A stretch of DNA of 64,000 bases from Novosphingobium sp. AAP83 (GTDB lineage Bacteria > Pseudomonadota > Alphaproteobacteria > Sphingomonadales > Sphingomonadaceae): positions 1 through 64,000 of the forward strand of contig NZ_LJHY01000058.1 of the NCBI RefSeq assembly GCF_001295795.1, written 5' to 3'. Shown here in pieces: positions 34,487-43,680 of this stretch. The notes beneath the pieces were generated by a model. It searched no databases, was not told the DNA's origin, and saw nothing but the letters and a program-made list of their open reading frames with translations. The number at the start of each line of letters is the position of its first letter. Position 1 is the stretch's first letter. The position numbers and the translations under genes were made by a program.

Positions 34487-36991
34487 TCAGAAGTCTACGC
34501 CAACCCGCACGAACCATTCGCGCGGACGGCTGTAGGTGCCGTAGAATTGACCGCCTGCGATCTGGGCCTGGCCGGTCACAAGGTAACGCTCGTCGGTGAT
34601 GTTGGTCACGCCAGCAGTCAGGTCCCAATGGTTGCCCGATTTATAGCTGATGTTGCCATTGACGATATCGGTCGGTCCACGCTGAAGCAGGAACGCCCGT
34701 TCGGTATCGTTCCACAGCGATGTGGTGTGGGTCCAATCACCAAGGATCACCACCTTGGCATCGCCACCAACCGACAATTCATACCGTGGGCTGACGTTAA
34801 ACTTCCACTTTGGCGTCTTGGGCAATTCTGCTCCCGGGAACACGCCTGCCTGGAACGGGTTGGCCGCAACTTGCGCGCCTGCCAGAACCGCCGTGTAGGT
34901 TGCATCGGTGTAACCAACCGAAGCATTGATCATGAAGCCGTCTGTCGGGGCCGCAACGACCTCCACTTCAAAGCCCTTGATCCGCGCATCGCCAGCGTTT
35001 TGAATGGTTGGCGAGACGCCCTGCTGGAAGTTCAGCTGGATGCCCTTGTAATCGGTGTGGAATGCCGCTGCGTTGATTTGCAGACGGTTGTCGAGGAACA
35101 TTGACTTCACGCCAATTTCCCAGGTCGTTGCCTTTTCTTCGTCAAAATCAGGCGCGGTTGGCAGCGGGTTGGACAAGCGGGTTGTCCAGCCACCGGTCTT
35201 ATAACCCTTTGACCAACTGGCATAAACCATTGCATCGTCATTCGGGTGATATTGCAGACCGATCTTCGGCGAGAAGTCGCTGAACGATTTGCGCTGCGTT
35301 CCGGCAATGTAATAGCGCAGCGGCTGACCCTGATTGGGGAAGCCGGCCGCAACGCGGCAAGCATCCGAAATCGGATTGATCGAAGCGCAAGGTGGCACGC
35401 CGATCTGGTTGAGGATTTTGTAGGTCAGGCCGTTTGCATCGGACTGGAAGCCTTCAAATTCCTTGTCTTCTTTGGTGTAACGGCCACCGATGGTGATCCC
35501 GAACTGTTCGGTCGGGCGGTAATCGATCTGGCCGAAGAACGCATAGTTCTTGGTCGAAAGATCATTGGGACCATCAACCTGCAACAGACCTTCGGCGAAG
35601 GTCACATAGTCATGAAGATCGCCCGCTTCCTTGAAGAAGTATGCGCCCAGAACATAGTTCAGCTTCTTGTCCATTGCCGAGCCATTGAGCTGAAGCTCTT
35701 GGCTGAACTGGTACTGGTTCATCGTGAAGCTGGTGTGCAGGAAATTCAACGGCGAACTGTCGAGGTCCATCCCTGCATTCCAGTGCAGTTCGCGATAGGC
35801 CGTGATCGACTTCAGCATCATCGTGTCGGAAAGATCGAACTCGATCGTGCCCGAACCGCCGTACGACTGCATCTTCGAGTAGTTGTTGCCATTGGCATAG
35901 GACACATCGATATCGTTCGAAACGAACCGGTTGTCATATGGCAGACGGTTGTTGCGCGGGTCATTATCGACATTCACGCCGAACACGCTGGGGTTATCAA
36001 AGATGCCGTTCAGGCCGCCGATGCCGCCGATGTAGGCAAAGGAAGGGGGACCGCCCCCACAGCTGTCAGCTACAATGCCTTCAATCGCGCAATTGTACGT
36101 GCCTGCAAACACCGCTGGCGTTGTCGAGATCAGCGTGTTGGCCAACTGCGACTGGTCAATGTTGCTGTAATCGCCCGAAACGGTGATCCGCAGATTGCTC
36201 TTATTGTCATAACGCAGCTTGCCGCGCAGGTTCCAGCTGTTGTCGCCACCCTCGGTGCCAAGACCGATGTTGTTATAACCCGCAGCCTTGTAATTGGTGA
36301 TCGGCGTCGATGCGAAGTTGCTCGCACCCGGGAAGGCCACGCGCTTGACATAGCCATCGCGGTTCTTGGTCGAGAAGCTGACCGAGGCAGCAAGGCCATC
36401 GGTCAGTGGCATATCAACCGTGCCACGCGTTTGCAGCAGACCGAAACGGCCGGTTGTCACATCACCCTTGAAGCGGAATTCATCACCCGGATCGTGCGTG
36501 ACAATCGAAATCGCGCCGCCAATGGTGTTGCGACCAAACAGGGTGCCTTGCGGACCTTTAAGCACTTCAATGCGCTCAACGTCGGGCAGATCCTGGTTCG
36601 CACCAACCGAACGCGCCAGATAAACGCCGTCAAGATAGACGCCCACACCCGGATCGATGTTGAAGGCAAAGTCGTTTGCACCGATGCCGCGAATGTAGGC
36701 CGAAAGCACCGCCGACGAACCCGAGAACGGTGTACCGGCATCAAGCGTTACGTTGGGCGAAATGTTGGATAGCGAAGCGACGCTGCCAATGGCGCGCTCT
36801 TGCAGCGCTTCTGCGCTGAACGCCGAAATCGCGATAGGAACGTCCTGGACGTTTTCTGCACGCTTCTGCGCGGTCACCACGATCTGGGCGATACCGCCGG
36901 TGTTTTCTTCAGCCTGCGCATTGTCCTGCGCAAATGCTGGTGCAGCAATGGCCGTTGCCAGCGCTGCAATGGATATCGATGCCAATCTCAT
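34487..36991 (-). CDS. TonB-dependent receptor of the aromatic cluster
   Basis: The 834-residue outer-membrane protein has a signal peptide (ending near APAFA), a TonB-box/plug region IAQIVVTAQKRAENVQDVP, the plug signature GPQGTLFGRNTIGGA, and a 22-strand barrel ending REWFVRVGVDF. Sphingomonads use such receptors to take up aromatic acids and lignin fragments as well as iron complexes. It lies between the AraC regulator and the cupin genes on one strand, so its cargo is probably the substrate of those enzymes. Confidence 0.92.
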   Translation of the reverse strand: MRLASISIAALATAIAAPAFAQDNAQAEENTGGIAQIVVTAQKRAENVQDVPIAISAFSAEALQERAIGSVASLSNISPNVTLDAGTPFSGSSAVLSAYIRGIGANDFAFNIDPGVGVYLDGVYLARSVGANQDLPDVERIEVLKGPQGTLFGRNTIGGAISIVTHDPGDEFRFKGDVTTGRFGLLQTRGTVDMPLTDGLAASVSFSTKNRDGYVKRVAFPGASNFASTPITNYKAAGYNNIGLGTEGGDNSWNLRGKLRYDNKSNLRITVSGDYSNIDQSQLANTLISTTPAVFAGTYNCAIEGIVADSCGGGPPSFAYIGGIGGLNGIFDNPSVFGVNVDNDPRNNRLPYDNRFVSNDIDVSYANGNNYSKMQSYGGSGTIEFDLSDTMMLKSITAYRELHWNAGMDLDSSPLNFLHTSFTMNQYQFSQELQLNGSAMDKKLNYVLGAYFFKEAGDLHDYVTFAEGLLQVDGPNDLSTKNYAFFGQIDYRPTEQFGITIGGRYTKEDKEFEGFQSDANGLTYKILNQIGVPPCASINPISDACRVAAGFPNQGQPLRYYIAGTQRKSFSDFSPKIGLQYHPNDDAMVYASWSKGYKTGGWTTRLSNPLPTAPDFDEEKATTWEIGVKSMFLDNRLQINAAAFHTDYKGIQLNFQQGVSPTIQNAGDARIKGFEVEVVAAPTDGFMINASVGYTDATYTAVLAGAQVAANPFQAGVFPGAELPKTPKWKFNVSPRYELSVGGDAKVVILGDWTHTTSLWNDTERAFLLQRGPTDIVNGNISYKSGNHWDLTAGVTNITDERYLVTGQAQIAGGQFYGTYSRPREWFVRVGVDF

Positions 36992-37157
36992 GCTTATCTC
37001 TCCCTTTTGGCCTTGATTGTAGAACCTCCCGCAAGGATGGTCCCCAAGATCTCGTGAGCGTAATAGGTGCTAACGAAAGTGGTGGCTTGCACTGGCGCGC
37101 AAACCGATCAGGACTAACGCGCAAATGCTGCGCGGTAATGCACTGATTTTATGAAGC

Positions 37158-38090
37158 CTATCGGCGCCCCAAACGCCAATCACGCGGGGCTGCGCCAAAC
37201 TGCTGGCGGAAACAGCGGGTGAAATAGGCGCTGTCGTTAAAGCCCAGTTCAAACGCAATCTCGGTGATGCTGGCATCGGGCCGCGCAACCAAGCGATCGG
37301 CTGCCCGCCGCAGCCGCTGCTCCAGAACATAGGCGGTGGGCGTCGTGCCCATAGCCGCGAACACATTCTGGACCGTCCGCACGGAAATGCGGCAGGCATC
37401 GGCAATCGATGCTGTGCGCAGCAGCGGGTCATCAAGATGCGCCGACACCATGGCCGTCACCTTTGCGCGCAAATCGGCATCGCCGACCATAGCCTGCGGC
37501 CGCTGCGCACCGCGCATGGCCATTGCAGCCAAATCATAGAAAACGGTGTTGACGCCGCTCTCCCATTCTGGGTCCTCGCCCGCACGTTCGCCATGCTGCC
37601 AAAGCGAAAGCAGGAAATCGTGGAAAACCCGCCCGCCCGGCGTTGATCCGCACATCCGCTGCATCAGGGCATCATCAACGCCCGCGAAGCGATCCACTAA
37701 GGGCGCGCGAGGGAATTCAACAACCAGCATTTCATGGCCGCTCAGCTTGATCGAATAAGGCTCATGCGGGCTGGCCAGCACAAAATCGCCCGGTTGCAGC
37801 GCACATTCAGCGCGCTTCTGTTCGTGCGTGCTGGTGCCGCGGCATTGCAGATGCAGGATCAACCGCTCCTCATTCTGCGGCAGGGGCGTGCGCCCCACTG
37901 CCGAATGCGTGGAATCGGTGCGGATCATATCAAGTTGGCCGACCCGCCACGCCAGCATTTGCCCGGTAAAGTCCTCGCTCGGCACGTTCACGAAAGTGCC
38001 GGTAAAGGCCCGATCGGCGATCTCGTTCCAGTAACGCGCACGCTCGGACGGAGCGACATCGCTGGTATTGAACTTGAGAAGCGCAGCCAT
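37158..38090 (-). CDS. AraC-family transcriptional regulator
   Basis: The 310-residue protein has an N-terminal cupin-like sensing domain of the AraC_binding_2/FeaR type (residues ~15-190; LALQ...PGDFVLASPHEPYSI). A double helix-turn-helix follows at about 215-305 (SIADACRISVRTVQNVF, then ITEIAFELGFNDSAYFTRCFRQ FG). It probably responds to an aromatic effector and controls the receptor-cupin-oxygenase operon starting 166 bp downstream. Confidence 0.9.
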   Translation of the reverse strand: MAALLKFNTSDVAPSERARYWNEIADRAFTGTFVNVPSEDFTGQMLAWRVGQLDMIRTDSTHSAVGRTPLPQNEERLILHLQCRGTSTHEQKRAECALQPGDFVLASPHEPYSIKLSGHEMLVVEFPRAPLVDRFAGVDDALMQRMCGSTPGGRVFHDFLLSLWQHGERAGEDPEWESGVNTVFYDLAAMAMRGAQRPQAMVGDADLRAKVTAMVSAHLDDPLLRTASIADACRISVRTVQNVFAAMGTTPTAYVLEQRLRRAADRLVARPDASITEIAFELGFNDSAYFTRCFRQQFGAAPRDWRLGRR

Positions 38091-38116
38091 GGTTGTTCTT
38101 CCGTTGTGCGTAAAGC

Positions 38117-39358
38117 TCAGGCAAATGCCGCAGTGTTGCGCCGCGCCAGTACGCGCGGGGCGGATTCAATCAGTCCCAGCGTGCAGAACCCCGCCAACAC
38201 TGCACAGACCAGCATCAGCCACAAGGGTGCAGAAAGGCCATAAACATCGGCCATTGCGCCCGCGATGAACGGTGCCAGCACACCGCCAAGCACTTCGCCG
38301 GTGCCCATCACCACGCCGGTCAGCGTCGCGGTTAACCGGGGATCGACCGACTCTGCCGGGATTGTTGCCATGAACATCGGGAACAAGCCGTTCAGGCCCC
38401 ACCCGAAGAAGAATATCCCCGCCAGCACCCACGTTGATCCCTGATAATAAAGCCCGGCCAAGGGCAGGATGACCCCCAGAAATGAGAAGAAAATCATCAC
38501 CGGCCGCCGCCCGATCACATCGGAAATCGCAGGCACGACAAAGCTGCCAAGCCCTGCGGAAATCCCGAGCGTCGCCATCAGCCAGCCCATTGTTTCTGGG
38601 TCAAAGCCGCGCTCTTTGGTGAGGAACAGCGGCATGAATGCCCAACACACCACCAGATAGGATACGAGCAGGATCGAGATCAGCGCGCACAAGATCATGT
38701 TGCGGTGGCGGAACGCTTCGCGCAGCGTCACCGTTGGCGCGGCATCATCATGCACTTGCACCGGCGGTTCGCGCAGCGTGAACCAGATCAGTGCAGCGGT
38801 GAACAGTCCGGGTAGAGCGGCGAGGTAAAACCCCGTGCGCCAGCCCACGGCCACGGCCACCGGCACCAGCAGGACCGGCGCGAGGCCCGATCCCAGCAGA
38901 TTCGACCCGAGGTTTTGCGCCACGCCCATCGCCAGCCCGCGCCGTTCGGGCGCAACCTCGGCCACGATCATCGAATGGCTCACCGGCATCACGCCGCCCT
39001 CTGCCGCGCCCATCAGTAATCGCGCGCCCAGCAGCATCAGAAATGATGACGCTGCGCCTGAGATGAGCGAGCACAGGCAGAACGCCACCGTCGCCACAAC
39101 GATCACCGGCTTGCGCGATCCCAGCTTGTCCGAAATGCGGCCCACCGCCAGCCCCGATAGCGCCCATGTCAGCGAAAGCGCCGAACTGAACATGCCGACT
39201 TGCGTGTTCGAAAGCTGCAAGTCCGGCTGCACGAACGGCATCAGAAAGTTGAGCGCATTGCGGTCAAAAAACAGGATGCCGAAATTCAGGCTCAACAGCG
39301 CGGTCACCCAGATCTGGTATCCGGCCCGCTTTGGCTCTGCAGTGTTGTTTGTGTTCAT
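38117..39358 (-). CDS. MFS transporter (anion:cation symporter type)
   Basis: The 413-residue protein has twelve predicted helices with the MFS loop motif VGRISDKLGSRKP after helix 2 and GGVMPVSHSMIVAEVAPERRG in helix 4-5, as in aromatic-acid and sugar-acid symporters. It should carry the cluster substrate over the inner membrane after the TonB receptor. It precedes the AraC gene by 26 bp. Confidence 0.88.
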   Translation of the reverse strand: MNTNNTAEPKRAGYQIWVTALLSLNFGILFFDRNALNFLMPFVQPDLQLSNTQVGMFSSALSLTWALSGLAVGRISDKLGSRKPVIVVATVAFCLCSLISGAASSFLMLLGARLLMGAAEGGVMPVSHSMIVAEVAPERRGLAMGVAQNLGSNLLGSGLAPVLLVPVAVAVGWRTGFYLAALPGLFTAALIWFTLREPPVQVHDDAAPTVTLREAFRHRNMILCALISILLVSYLVVCWAFMPLFLTKERGFDPETMGWLMATLGISAGLGSFVVPAISDVIGRRPVMIFFSFLGVILPLAGLYYQGSTWVLAGIFFFGWGLNGLFPMFMATIPAESVDPRLTATLTGVVMGTGEVLGGVLAPFIAGAMADVYGLSAPLWLMLVCAVLAGFCTLGLIESAPRVLARRNTAAFA

Positions 39359-39381
39359 CCTTCCCCCCTGTTTTTATATCT

Positions 39382-39927
39382 TCAGATGAACGGTCGGACG
39401 GGGTCTGACCCGTTCCAGTTTTGCGAAGCGGCCCACATCGCCGTAAAATGCGCATCCATAACGGGCGTTGCCGGGATCAGTTCGAGAAAGCCGGATGCCG
39501 CTGCGTCTCCGCCTTCCAGATAGGCAACGCTGCCACCGGTCGGCACCGCAGCCTTGAAAGCCATCTGATAGCCACGCGCCAGATAATCCGGCAGCACAGC
39601 CTCGACATCGGCACAGGCAATACCAAAATGATGGAAGCCATAGCCGTGCTGGCCGATGGTCTCCTGATAGACCGAAGGGTGATCATCCAGCGGCTGGATC
39701 AGCTCGATTTGCATATGCCCGGCAAAGCCCATGGCAATCGCCACGTCAGCATGCGATTCCCCGCCCCTGTGAAACTGGTCCGGCCCCAGAAAGTGGTCGA
39801 GCAGGAAAAAGGGTCCAGCCCCGCAATCGCGCTGGAAATGCGCAATCGAGGCACGGATGTCCTCGACCACAAATGCAGTCTGCATCACACCGCCAAGCGG
39901 CTGGCCGAAGCCCAGCACGTTCGCCAT
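39382..39927 (-). CDS. VOC/glyoxalase-family protein
   Basis: The 181-residue protein has two beta-alpha-beta-beta-beta units with VVEDIRASIAHF, a HADVAIAMGFAG strand, LIQPLDDHPSVYQ and YGFHHFGIACADVEAVLP. That is the vicinal-oxygen-chelate fold with metal-binding His and Glu candidates. Members include extradiol dioxygenases, epimerases and lyases, so the reaction is open. GAGAGG sits 6 nt before the ATG at 39927. Confidence 0.75.
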   Translation of the reverse strand: MANVLGFGQPLGGVMQTAFVVEDIRASIAHFQRDCGAGPFFLLDHFLGPDQFHRGGESHADVAIAMGFAGHMQIELIQPLDDHPSVYQETIGQHGYGFHHFGIACADVEAVLPDYLARGYQMAFKAAVPTGGSVAYLEGGDAAASGFLELIPATPVMDAHFTAMWAASQNWNGSDPVRPFI

Positions 39928-39979
39928 CCTCATCCTCTCCCGCGCCCCGTCTCTGCGGACGGCGGCGCCCAAAATGCGT

Positions 39980-40993
39980 CTAAAGCGTGATCACGACTTT
40001 CCCGAAAAGCCCCGCAGACGACTGATAGGCATAGGCATCCTTGGCCGATTCCATCGCAAAGGCCTTGTCGACGACCGGCTTGATGCCATGGGCATCAACG
40101 AACGCGTTGAGCCGCTGCGCCATGTCTTTGGACCCGACGAAAATCCCCCGGATCGACGCACCCTTGAACATCAGTCCGTGCGGGTTGGTGTCCCCTTCGC
40201 GCGTCAACACGCCGATCAGCGCGATTTCACCGGCAAAGCCGACTGCGGCGATCGATTGCTTGAGCGTACCTGCCCCGCCAACCTCGACCACTTTGGTTAC
40301 CCCGCCGCCCGCAAGCCGCGCCGCTTCTGCGCCCCAATCCGGCGTGGTGCGATAATTGATCACGTGATCGGCGCCCATCGCCTTAACGCGTTCCAGCTTT
40401 TCGTCAGAGGAAGAGGTTGCGATAACGGTCGCGCCCGCTGCCTTGGCGATCTGCAACGCCAGCAGCGATACGCCGCCGGTGCCCAGCACCAGCACGGTAT
40501 CGCCAGCCTGAACAGGCCTTGGCCCTTCCATCAGCGCGTTCCACGCTGTTACCCCGGCACAAGGCAGGCAGGCTGCCTGCGCAAAGTCGAGTGTCTCAGC
40601 CAGTTTCACCACGCCGTGTTCGGGCAGAATTACAACGTCTTGCAGCATCCCCGGCGCAGGCGGCGCTCCCAGTGCCACGCCCATGCCGGGATTGGGCGGT
40701 CCGTCCATCCAGTCCTGAAAGAAGATGCCAGCAACCCGGTCGCCTGCGTTCAACGCAGTCACACCCTCGCCCACCGCCACAATCTCGCCCGCGCCATCGG
40801 ACAGCGGCACAGTGTCGGTATCAACCGGCCTGCCCATATACAGACCCAGAGGAATGATCTGGTCACGATAGTTGATCGAACAGGCCCGCACACGCACGGC
40901 CACTTCGCCGGGCCCCGGAGCCGGGGCATCGGCCTCGATCAACTTGACGTCATCAAGCGAGGTGGAACCTGCGGATATCAACCACTGACGCAT
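39980..40993 (-). CDS. Zinc-free MDR oxidoreductase (quinone reductase type)
   Basis: The 337-residue protein has the MDR fold: an N-terminal GroES-like domain (INYRDQIIPLGLY), VLVLGTGGVSLLALQIAK cofactor loop near 165, and a C-terminal AMESAKDAYAYQSSAGLFGKVVI. It lacks the cysteine clusters of zinc alcohol dehydrogenases, so it is closest to quinone oxidoreductase or enoyl reductase types. I use the ATG at 40993; a GTG two codons upstream is also possible. It lies 86 bp after the IclR gene. Confidence 0.83.
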   Translation of the reverse strand: MRQWLISAGSTSLDDVKLIEADAPAPGPGEVAVRVRACSINYRDQIIPLGLYMGRPVDTDTVPLSDGAGEIVAVGEGVTALNAGDRVAGIFFQDWMDGPPNPGMGVALGAPPAPGMLQDVVILPEHGVVKLAETLDFAQAACLPCAGVTAWNALMEGPRPVQAGDTVLVLGTGGVSLLALQIAKAAGATVIATSSSDEKLERVKAMGADHVINYRTTPDWGAEAARLAGGGVTKVVEVGGAGTLKQSIAAVGFAGEIALIGVLTREGDTNPHGLMFKGASIRGIFVGSKDMAQRLNAFVDAHGIKPVVDKAFAMESAKDAYAYQSSAGLFGKVVITL

Positions 40994-41079
40994 CGGCACT
41001 TTTCTCCCTTGTTGCGGAGCATTGCCGATTCAGCGCCCAGACATAATAAGCTGGGCATACAGTTTTCACATGGTGAAAT

Positions 41080-41880
41080 TTACCTAGGGTTCTTCTCCAA
41101 TGCTTCGCCAATGGCACGTGCGGTTGCTTTCAGCGCTTCAAGGTGCCGCTTGACCACCGCCTCGTCTGTGCCCCGGCGGGTCGGCCACGTCACATTGATC
41201 GTGGCGATGGGCGATCCCTCGACCATGATCGGCACCGCCATCGACCGCCGGCCATCGCGCAGAACAAGCTGTTTCGAACGATCCGGCCAAGGCATCATGG
41301 GATCTCGGGTGGCATAGCCCCGTTGCCGGACCCCGCTCAACATCTGGCGCAGTTCCGCCTCGCTTCCTTCCGGGGGATTGGCAGGGCGCAACCGGTCTAT
41401 GATCGAATCCCGTTCAGCATCCCCGCACGCTGCCAAATAGGCGCGGCCCGTGGCGGTATGGATATAGGAGAGCTTCACACCGATGGGTCCGAGTGTGGCC
41501 GAATCGAGCCGGAACAACGGACTGTTGGTCTCGATGATCTCCATATGGTCAAGCCGGGGCGCGCCTAGCACCGAAGGCCAGGCCATCCGCGTCGATAGCG
41601 CCTTCATATGGGGCGAGGCGATCTCGGCAATGCGGCTCGCCATCGTGAACGATGCCCGCTCCACCTGATTGACATGCGGCAGATAGGCTCCGTCGGCCAA
41701 CCTTTGCCAGATCATCCCCTTCTGGCCCAGCGTCACCAACATCCGCAGCAGCGTCGCCTTGGGCAGTCCGGTTGCCTGATGCAGCTCGTGCAGACTGGCA
41801 GCTTTGCGCGTCTGCACTTCCAACAGCACGTCCAGCCCGCGTTCAAGCGCGCGCACGGTCTTTACCCGCTGTTCGAGCAT
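41080..41880 (-). CDS. IclR-family transcriptional regulator
   Basis: The 266-residue protein has an N-terminal winged helix (VRALERGLDVLLEVQ; SLHELHQATGLPKATLLRML) and the IclR effector domain (about 85-255). IclR proteins govern aromatic and ketone catabolism by binding a pathway acid. Start at 41880 has GGAAGGA 7 nt upstream; readings beyond it enter the divergent gene. It is placed to control both the minus-strand genes and the divergent carboxylase operon. Confidence 0.9.
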   Translation of the reverse strand: MLEQRVKTVRALERGLDVLLEVQTRKAASLHELHQATGLPKATLLRMLVTLGQKGMIWQRLADGAYLPHVNQVERASFTMASRIAEIASPHMKALSTRMAWPSVLGAPRLDHMEIIETNSPLFRLDSATLGPIGVKLSYIHTATGRAYLAACGDAERDSIIDRLRPANPPEGSEAELRQMLSGVRQRGYATRDPMMPWPDRSKQLVLRDGRRSMAVPIMVEGSPIATINVTWPTRRGTDEAVVKRHLEALKATARAIGEALEKNPR

Positions 41881-42007
41881 GGCATTTTCCTTCCGAATCC
41901 TCTCCCGGCAAAATCTGTGTTTCACCTTGTGCAACGCTAGTTCTCGAAACACCCGTGCAAAGTCAACCACTCTGGCGCAGCTATACGGAAAGGAGAGAGG
42001 AACCAAC
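41881..42007. promoter_or_regulatory. Divergent promoter region, IclR / carboxylase operon
   Basis: These 127 bp separate the divergent IclR gene and the Tm-1-like gene and must hold both promoters. A strong Shine-Dalgarno (GGAAAGGAGAGAGGAAC) precedes the plus-strand ATG. I see no clear palindrome. IclR sites are often degenerate, so one may still be present. Confidence 0.5.
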
Positions 42008-43225
42008 ATGACCAAGCCAAGCGTCCTTTTCATCTGCACGCAGGATACCAAGGAAGAGGAAGCCCGCTTCACCCGCGCCGCTCTCGAAGCCGCAGGCGTT
42101 GACGTGGTCCACCTTGATCCCAGCGTCCGCCGCACTGTGGGCGGTGCCGAGATTTCGCCCGAAACGGTGGCGCAGGGCGCTGGCATGACAATCGAAGGCG
42201 TGCGGGCATTGGGCCACGAAGGCAAATGTCAGGATGCGATGATCCGCGGTGCCATTGCTGCGGCCCATGCATGGGATGCGCAAAACCCCCTCTCGGGCAT
42301 TCTCGCGGTTGGCGGATCAATGGGATCGGCACTGGCAGGGGCGCTGATGCAAAGCTTCCCTTATGGCCTGCCCAAGCTGATCGTCTCGACCATGGCCTCG
42401 GGCTTCACCAAGCCCTACATGGGCGTGAAGGACATCGCGATGATGAACGCGGTGACCGATATTTCCGGCATAAACACGATCAGCCACGACGTTTTCCGCA
42501 ATGCCGCCCACGCCGTCGCCGGCATGGCCAAGGGTTACAAACGCGATAAAGGCCCTGACAAGCCACTGGTCCTGATCACCACGCTGGGCACCACAGAAGC
42601 CAGCGTAAAGCGTATCCGGCAGGCACTGGAATCCGATGGCTGCGAAGTCATGGTGTTCCACTCATCGGGCGCAGGCGGCCCCACGCTCGACGCCCTGGCG
42701 CACGACAAAGACGCAGCGTTGGTGCTCGATCTGTCGCAGACCGAAATCCTCGATCACATCTTCGGCGGTCTGGCCGATTCCGGGCCGGATCGCGGCAAGG
42801 CTGGCCTCGCCAAAGGCATTCCCACGATCATCGCCCCCGGCAATGCCGACTTCATCATCGGCGGCCCGCTCAACATCTCCGAGGTGCAGTTCCCCGGCCG
42901 CCGCTATCACGAACACAACCCGCAGCTCACCGCTGTGCGCACGGGCGTGGATGATCTCAAACGCCTTGCCGATCACCTTGCGGCAAATGTGCGCGATGCC
43001 AAAGGCCCGGTGCGCGTGTTCACCCCGCTCGGCGGTTTTTCCAGCCATGACAGCGCGCAAGGCCACTTGCAGGACCTTTCCGTACCCGGCCCCTTCGCGG
43101 AATATCTGGCGCAAGTCATGCCGGATAACGTGCCTGTCACCGCCATCGACGCCCATTTCAACGACGAGGCCTTCTCCGATGCGGTAATTGCCGCAGCGCG
43201 CGAAATGCTGGCCGTAAAGGTTTGA
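42008..43225 (+). CDS. Tm-1-like ATP-binding / UPF0261 family protein
   Basis: The 405-residue protein begins VLFICTQDTKEEEARF and keeps GVGGSMGSAL-like (LAVGGSMGSALAG), VSTMASG, HSSGAGGPTLDAL, and the C-terminal LGGFSSHDSAQG with DAHFND. These mark the UPF0261 family, named after the plant Tm-1 virus-resistance protein, which binds ATP. Bacterial members have no settled reaction. It is first in the operon of a biotin carboxylase and HAD phosphatase, so it may activate or hydrolyse the same substrate. Confidence 0.85.
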   Translation: MTKPSVLFICTQDTKEEEARFTRAALEAAGVDVVHLDPSVRRTVGGAEISPETVAQGAGMTIEGVRALGHEGKCQDAMIRGAIAAAHAWDAQNPLSGILAVGGSMGSALAGALMQSFPYGLPKLIVSTMASGFTKPYMGVKDIAMMNAVTDISGINTISHDVFRNAAHAVAGMAKGYKRDKGPDKPLVLITTLGTTEASVKRIRQALESDGCEVMVFHSSGAGGPTLDALAHDKDAALVLDLSQTEILDHIFGGLADSGPDRGKAGLAKGIPTIIAPGNADFIIGGPLNISEVQFPGRRYHEHNPQLTAVRTGVDDLKRLADHLAANVRDAKGPVRVFTPLGGFSSHDSAQGHLQDLSVPGPFAEYLAQVMPDNVPVTAIDAHFNDEAFSDAVIAAAREMLAVKV

Positions 43226-43232
43226 TCTGACA

Positions 43233-43679
43233 ATGGATAATGATCTCCCGCTCAGCCACGAAGACGTGGCCGAGATTGCCGCGATCCTCGAAAAGTCGGG
43301 TTACCGTGAACTGGACCTGTCCACACGCCGCTTCCACCTGCGGATCGCCAAGAGCGACGTAGCGGGCGAGAGCCTTACCCAGGAATGGCAATGGGCAGGC
43401 GCAGCGGGCGAAGTGGCTGTGCAGCCCACCAGCGCAGCGGTTGATCCCAACGCCATATGTTCGCCCTTGCCCGGCACCTTCTACCATGCCCCGCAACCCG
43501 GCGCTCCCGCGTTTGCCGCGCCGGGAGACACCGTTGGCCCCGAAACCGTGATCGGCATTGTCGAAACGATGAAGCTGATGAATCCGGTCCACGCCGGACG
43601 CAGTGGCACGATTGCGGAAATCGTTGTGCCCGATGGCACGCTGGTCGCCAAAGGCCAGCCCCTCTTCCGGCTGGCATGA
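43233..43679 (+). CDS. Biotin carboxyl carrier protein
   Basis: The 148-residue protein has a short N-terminal helix, a Pro/Ala linker and a C-terminal biotinyl domain with ETMKLMN; Lys114 is the expected biotin site. It is BCCP-like (AccB size) but sits with its own biotin carboxylase and an OADA-type carboxyltransferase, so it serves a dedicated carboxylase. Seven bp separate it from the gene before. Confidence 0.93.
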   Translation: MDNDLPLSHEDVAEIAAILEKSGYRELDLSTRRFHLRIAKSDVAGESLTQEWQWAGAAGEVAVQPTSAAVDPNAICSPLPGTFYHAPQPGAPAFAAPGDTVGPETVIGIVETMKLMNPVHAGRSGTIAEIVVPDGTLVAKGQPLFRLA

Positions 43680-43680
43680 C

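Noticed and set aside
35246..36772. Long plus-strand open frame of about 508 codons
   Set aside because: Antisense shadow of the TonB receptor, whose signal peptide, plug and barrel end are clear on the minus strand.
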